64,000 nucleotides of DNA from Nocardia neocaledoniensis (GTDB taxonomy: Bacteria; Actinomycetota; Actinomycetes; Mycobacteriales; Mycobacteriaceae), in the NCBI RefSeq assembly GCF_003182135.1, contig NZ_QGTL01000005.1, positions 369,498 to 433,497 of the forward strand, given 5' to 3'. The position numbers were made by a program, and so were the translations under genes. Positions 60,485 through 64,000 of this stretch are shown piece by piece (the first letter of the stretch is position 1; every line of letters begins with the position of its first letter). The notes beneath the pieces are model-generated. The model saw only the letters and a list, made by a program, of their open reading frames with translations. It was not told the origin of the DNA and did not search any database.

Positions 60485-61909
60485 ATGATGAACTCGACCC
60501 GCTCACGCCTGACCGCGCTGGCGCTCGGCGCCGCGGTGGCCGCCACCCTGACCACCGGCTGCGGCGCCGGTAACGACGGCAAGACGGTCACCGTGAACAT
60601 CGGCTACCAGTCCAAGACCATCAACACCGTCACCGCGGGCACGCTGCTGCGCGACCGCGGCACCTTCGAAGCCGAACTGGCGGCATTGGGCAAGACCACC
60701 GGCCTGGCCTATCGGGTGGAGTGGAAGGACTTCGCCGCGGGCCCGCCGCTGACCGCGCAGATGCTGGCGAGCCAGGTCGACATCGGTTCGATGGGTGACG
60801 CGCCGATCCTGGTGAACGGCTCCAAGACCCGCGATCACGCCGATGTGAAGTCCGAGTTGATCGCCGTCACCGGCTACAACCTGCGCGGTTCGCTCAATCA
60901 GGTCGTCGTTCCGCTCGACTCGTCCGCGGCCACCCTGGCCGATCTGCGCGGGCAGATCGTGTCGACCAGTGTCGGCTCGGCCGCGCACGGCATGCTGGCC
61001 ACGGGGCTGGCCGCGGCGGGAATGAGCCTCGAGGACGTGAAGCTGCTCGGTCAGGACCCCGCCGTCGGCGCCTCGGCGCTGCAAGGTGATCAGGTGGCCG
61101 CGCTGGCCCAATTCGTCCCGTGGCCACAGAAACTCGTGCACGACGGGCAAGCCAGACTGCTCTACGACGGCGGCAGCGCGGGGATCCCGACCTTTCACGC
61201 GGTCGTCGCGAACGAGCGCTTCGGCACCGAGCACCCCGACATCGTCACCGCGTTCCTCACCGCGCAGCGCAAGACCACCGACTACCTCAACCAGCATCCG
61301 CTCGAGGCCGCGCAGCGGGTCGCCGAGATCACCGGGCTGCCCGCCGAGGTCGTCTACCTCTACAACGGTCCGAACGGCCTGGTCGGGTTCGACCCGACGA
61401 TCAAACCGCAACTGGTCGACGCGCTGGGCGCCCTGCTGCCGTTCCTGAAGAACCTGGGCGCGCTCTCGGATCTGAACCTCGGCGAGTTCGTCGACGATCG
61501 GTACATCCGGGCCGTCTACGGACCCGACTACGAGACCGCCCGTGCTTCGGTGGCCGCGCCCTCGCCCCTCACCGGCACCGACAGTGTGTGTGGGGGAACC
61601 GTCGACGGGCTCGCGACCGCCTCGGAGGTCTGGTTCGCCGAGCCCGCGACGACGGCGGTCGCCAGAACCCCGACCTGTCTGCTGCGGCAGATCGACACCA
61701 CGGGCGGGGTTGTGCGGGCGGCGTACGTCCCCGACCACGGCACCGGGACGCGATTGTTCGCCGCGACCGCGACCTGGGTCAGCGATCCCGCCGCGGCGCC
61801 GGAGGATCGGCTGTTGCCGTTCGCGATCCGCGCCGATGCCCAGCGGTACGCCGCCGCCCATCCGGGCGCCGCGGTCATCGACTACCAGGCAGCACTGAAA
61901 GCCCGCTAG
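60485..61909 (+). CDS. ABC substrate-binding lipoprotein with extra C-terminal domain (cluster B)
   Basis: The protein has 474 residues. Lipobox LTTGCG with Cys26. The core (VNIGYQSKTINTVTAGTLL, LTAQMLASQVDIGSMGDAPIL, VGSAAHGMLATGLAAAGM, VAALAQFVPWPQKL) parallels the cluster A protein. The extra C-terminal segment from about 370 includes PTCLLRQID, VVRAAYVPDHGTGTRLFAA and an ending of the form PFAIRADAQRYAAAHPGAAV, again similar to cluster A. The shared extension suggests a function specific to this transporter type. Confidence 0.86.
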   Translation: MMNSTRSRLTALALGAAVAATLTTGCGAGNDGKTVTVNIGYQSKTINTVTAGTLLRDRGTFEAELAALGKTTGLAYRVEWKDFAAGPPLTAQMLASQVDIGSMGDAPILVNGSKTRDHADVKSELIAVTGYNLRGSLNQVVVPLDSSAATLADLRGQIVSTSVGSAAHGMLATGLAAAGMSLEDVKLLGQDPAVGASALQGDQVAALAQFVPWPQKLVHDGQARLLYDGGSAGIPTFHAVVANERFGTEHPDIVTAFLTAQRKTTDYLNQHPLEAAQRVAEITGLPAEVVYLYNGPNGLVGFDPTIKPQLVDALGALLPFLKNLGALSDLNLGEFVDDRYIRAVYGPDYETARASVAAPSPLTGTDSVCGGTVDGLATASEVWFAEPATTAVARTPTCLLRQIDTTGGVVRAAYVPDHGTGTRLFAATATWVSDPAAAPEDRLLPFAIRADAQRYAAAHPGAAVIDYQAALKAR

Positions 61910-61937
61910 ATCCGTCTCGTGAGACAGGAGGCTCACC

Positions 61938-62801
61938 ATGACCGTTTCCGCCGAACCTCTCGCCGCCCCGGTCGCGGCACCCGACACCGTCGCGCCACGC
62001 GCGGACTCACCCACCCGTTTCCCGATTCCCCGCAGGGCACGCAGGACAGCGCTGACCGCCGTCCCGTTGCTGGCGCTGCTGCTGGCCTGGCACCTGCTCA
62101 CCACCTACCAGGTGGTGCTGTGGTTGCGCTTCGACAAGATCCCCACGCCCACCGCGGTGTTCGACTCGTTCCGCACCCAGCTCGGCGCGGCGAGCTACTA
62201 CCGCGACGTCGTCTCCAGTACCCGGCGCATCCTGGTCGGCTTCGGCCTGGCGACGGTATCCGGTGTGCTGATCGGGATGGCGGTGGGCCGCTCGGCCGTC
62301 ATCAGCGCGCTGGTGCGGCCGGTGCTCGAGGTCTTCCGGCCGATCCCGGCGATCGCGTTGGTGCCGTTGGCCATCCTGCTGTTCCCGACGGGGGAGCAGG
62401 GCATCGTGTTCATCACGTTCTTCGCCGCGTTCTTCCCGGTGGCGGTGAGCACGATCCACGCCATGCACGCGCTGCCCCGGGTGTGGGAGGAGGCAGCGCA
62501 CACCCTCGGCGCGCGTCGGCGCGACATCCTGTTCCAGATCGCATTGCCCGGTGCGCTGCCCGGCATCTTCTCCGGGCTGTCGGTCGCCATGGGCGTGGCC
62601 TGGATCTGCGTGATCAGCGCCGAGATGATCTCGGGGCAGTTCGGGATCGGCTACTTCACCTGGCAGTCGTACGGACTGCTGGACTATCCGGGCGTGATCG
62701 TCGGCATGCTCACCATCGGGCTGCTCGGCTGGTGCACCGCCTGGCTGGTGGAGCTGGCGGGCCGCCGGGTGAACCGGTGGCTGCCGAGGGCGCAGCGATG
62801 A
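61938..62801 (+). CDS. ABC transporter permease (cluster B)
   Basis: The protein has 287 residues, with a 40-residue cytoplasmic lead and about six membrane segments. VFRPIPAIALVPLAILLFPTGEQGIVF and the EAA-type loop EAAHTLGARRRDILFQIALPGALPGIFSGLSVAMGVAW match the cluster A permease. GACAGGAGG lies upstream of the ATG. Its stop overlaps the ATPase start. Confidence 0.9.
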   Translation: MTVSAEPLAAPVAAPDTVAPRADSPTRFPIPRRARRTALTAVPLLALLLAWHLLTTYQVVLWLRFDKIPTPTAVFDSFRTQLGAASYYRDVVSSTRRILVGFGLATVSGVLIGMAVGRSAVISALVRPVLEVFRPIPAIALVPLAILLFPTGEQGIVFITFFAAFFPVAVSTIHAMHALPRVWEEAAHTLGARRRDILFQIALPGALPGIFSGLSVAMGVAWICVISAEMISGQFGIGYFTWQSYGLLDYPGVIVGMLTIGLLGWCTAWLVELAGRRVNRWLPRAQR

Positions 62802-63553
62802 GCACCGGCGCCGCGGTGCGGCTGGCCGGTCTGCGCATCGCCTACGGCGCGAGCCTGGCCGCCGAGGTGGATCTGGATGTCGAGGCGGGCCAGATCGTGG
62901 TCCTGCTCGGGCCCTCCGGCTGCGGCAAGTCCACGGTGCTGCGCGCCATGGCGGGCCTGCTGTCCCCGATCGGCGGCACGGTCTCGGTCGATGGTGGGCC
63001 CGCGGCACAGCACTGCTCGATGGTGTTCCAGGAGGACGCGCTGCTGCCGTGGCGCACCGCCCGCCGCAATGTCGAATTCGCGTTGAAGCTGCGGGGCGTC
63101 GCCCGCCGGGATCGCCGCGGCGAGGCGCAGGAACTGCTGAACCTGGTGGGGCTGCGCGATTTCGGCGACCATCTGCCCGGCACGTTGTCGGGTGGGATGC
63201 GACAGCGGGTACAACTGGCGCGGACGCTGGCCGCGCGACCACGGGTGCTGTTGATGGACGAACCGTTCGGCGCGCTGGACGCGCAGACCCGCGCGGACAT
63301 GCAGCGGCTGCTCGTATCGGTGTGGCAGCGGCGGCGGACCACGGTGCTGTTCGTCACCCACGACGTCGACGAGGCCCTGCTGCTGGCCGATCGCATCGTG
63401 CTGTTGACCCCGCGGCCGGCGCGCATCCAGCGGGTGATCGAGATCGACGCGCCCCGTGCGCCCGGCGCCCGTTTCGAGCCCGAATTCGCCCGTCTGCGTT
63501 ACGAAATCCTCGCCGCCCTCGGCGAGCCGAACGAGAAGGAACCACAGCTATGA
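62798..63553 (+). CDS. ABC transporter ATP-binding protein (cluster B)
   Basis: The protein has 251 residues. Walker A GPSGCGKST at 38-46, Q-loop FQEDALLPWRTARRNVEFAL, signature LSGGMRQRVQLARTL, Walker B VLLMDEPFGALDAQT and switch VTHDVDEALLLADR. It is coupled by ATGA both to the permease before it and to the 7Fe-type ferredoxin after it, joining transport and redox genes in one transcript. Confidence 0.92.
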   Translation: MSTGAAVRLAGLRIAYGASLAAEVDLDVEAGQIVVLLGPSGCGKSTVLRAMAGLLSPIGGTVSVDGGPAAQHCSMVFQEDALLPWRTARRNVEFALKLRGVARRDRRGEAQELLNLVGLRDFGDHLPGTLSGGMRQRVQLARTLAARPRVLLMDEPFGALDAQTRADMQRLLVSVWQRRRTTVLFVTHDVDEALLLADRIVLLTPRPARIQRVIEIDAPRAPGARFEPEFARLRYEILAALGEPNEKEPQL

Positions 63554-63885
63554 CCTTCGTCATCGGAGCCGCCTGCGTGGATGTGCTCGACCGCGCCTGC
63601 GTCGAGGAATGCCCGGTCGACTGCATCTACACCGGGGACCGGATGGCCTACATCCATCCCACCGAATGCGTGGATTGCGGTGCGTGCGAACCCGTCTGCC
63701 CCGTCGAGGCGATCTCGCTCGCCGAAGACGTCGCGGCGGGGCAGGAGGGCTTCGTCACGGCCAACGCCGCCTTCTTCGACGTGGCCCTGCCGGGCCGCGA
63801 CACTCCGCTCGGGTCGCCGGGCGGTGCCGCGGTGGTGGGCGATCTCGGGGTCGACACGCCCTTCGTCGCGGAGTACCGGAAATGA
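63550..63885 (+). CDS. 7Fe-type ferredoxin (FdxA-like)
   Basis: The protein has 111 residues. The N-terminus TFVIGAACVDVLDRACVEEC and PVDCIYTGDRMAYIHPTEC, then VDCGACEPVCPVEAI, is the actinobacterial [3Fe-4S][4Fe-4S] ferredoxin pattern. The cysteines are at 9, 17, 21, 25, 40, 43, 46 and 50. Such ferredoxins carry electrons from NADPH-ferredoxin reductases to redox enzymes. Cluster A has no counterpart. It is coupled by ATGA to the ATPase and to the reductase gene that follows. Confidence 0.9.
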   Translation: MTFVIGAACVDVLDRACVEECPVDCIYTGDRMAYIHPTECVDCGACEPVCPVEAISLAEDVAAGQEGFVTANAAFFDVALPGRDTPLGSPGGAAVVGDLGVDTPFVAEYRK

Positions 63886-64000
63886 CGGGCGCGAATCCCA
63901 TACTGCGCATTGCGATCGTGGGCGCAGGACCGGCCGGTATCTACGCCGCCGACGCGTTGATGAAGTCCGATGCCGACGTGAGCATCGACCTCTACGAGCG
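63882..64000 (+). CDS. FprA-type ferredoxin-NADP reductase (N-terminal fragment, runs off window)
   Basis: Only 39 residues are present: an FAD loop LRIAIVGAGPAGIYAADAL followed by MKSDADVSIDLYER. This is the start expected for the adrenodoxin-reductase-like FprA family, which moves electrons from NADPH to ferredoxin. ATGA overlap with the preceding ferredoxin gene makes it part of the cluster B operon. It cannot be checked further within the window. Confidence 0.8.
   Translation, partial: MTGANPILRIAIVGAGPAGIYAADALMKSDADVSIDLYE

Overview
The window reads as chromosome of a high-GC mycolic-acid actinobacterium, most likely Nocardia or a close relative. Indicators are the very high GC content, frequent GTG starts, pervasive ATGA stop/start overlaps, a mycothiol-dependent isomerase family protein, a 3-ketosteroid dehydrogenase, a fatty-acyl-CoA-ligase-type enzyme and pruB/pruA under a PucR regulator. 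The genus is inferred from gene content only. I see no rRNA, tRNA, insertion sequence, phage or CRISPR.

Layout. 1-9.2 kb: the start of a Clp ATPase, an SRPBCC-AMP ligase fusion, a TetR regulator, an amino-acid permease, and the proline-degradation genes pruA-pruB divergent from a PucR regulator with two operator-like repeats. 9.3-25.1 kb: a Tat-lipoprotein alkylsulfatase-like enzyme, a CocE-type lipoprotein hydrolase, gluconokinase, a membrane metalloprotease, flavin enzymes, a second amino-acid permease, a two-component system, a methyltransferase and an MFS exporter. 25.2-33.75 kb: an organosulfur operon under a divergent IclR regulator, with a sulfonate-type ABC importer, a DszB-like desulfinase, two SsuD-like monooxygenases, a class II aldolase-like protein and a cytosolic binding-protein-like protein. 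34.2-37 kb: small genes, then a cyanate locus (cynR, decayed cynT, cynS). 38.7-45.6 kb (minus strand): cluster A, comprising a GntR regulator, an 8-Cys ferredoxin, a binding protein, a permease, an ATPase and a flavoprotein fused to HEAT repeats. 45.7-56.7 kb: a thioesterase, a mycothiol-type protein, an ABC ATPase with a GntR regulator, leuA with a leucine leader peptide and attenuator, a YeiH-type transporter, KstD with a TetR regulator, and a LysR regulator. 56.75-64 kb (plus strand): cluster B, a paralogue of cluster A in which the flavoprotein and HEAT protein are separate genes and which adds a 7Fe-type ferredoxin and an FprA-type ferredoxin reductase. The window ends inside that reductase.

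How the genes may work together. Several loci point to sulfur or small-anion scavenging: the alkylsulfatase, the sulfonate/desulfinase operon, the YeiH-type transporter and the two clusters. In cluster B an electron path can be drawn from NADPH through FprA and the 7Fe ferredoxin to the AprB-like ferredoxin and then the AprA-like flavoprotein, next to a dedicated importer. The two flavoprotein genes share an exactly identical 200-base tract inside otherwise diverged sequence, which looks like gene conversion. I do not know a described function for this paralogous flavoprotein-HEAT-ferredoxin-ABC module. It is the best candidate here for an undescribed system.
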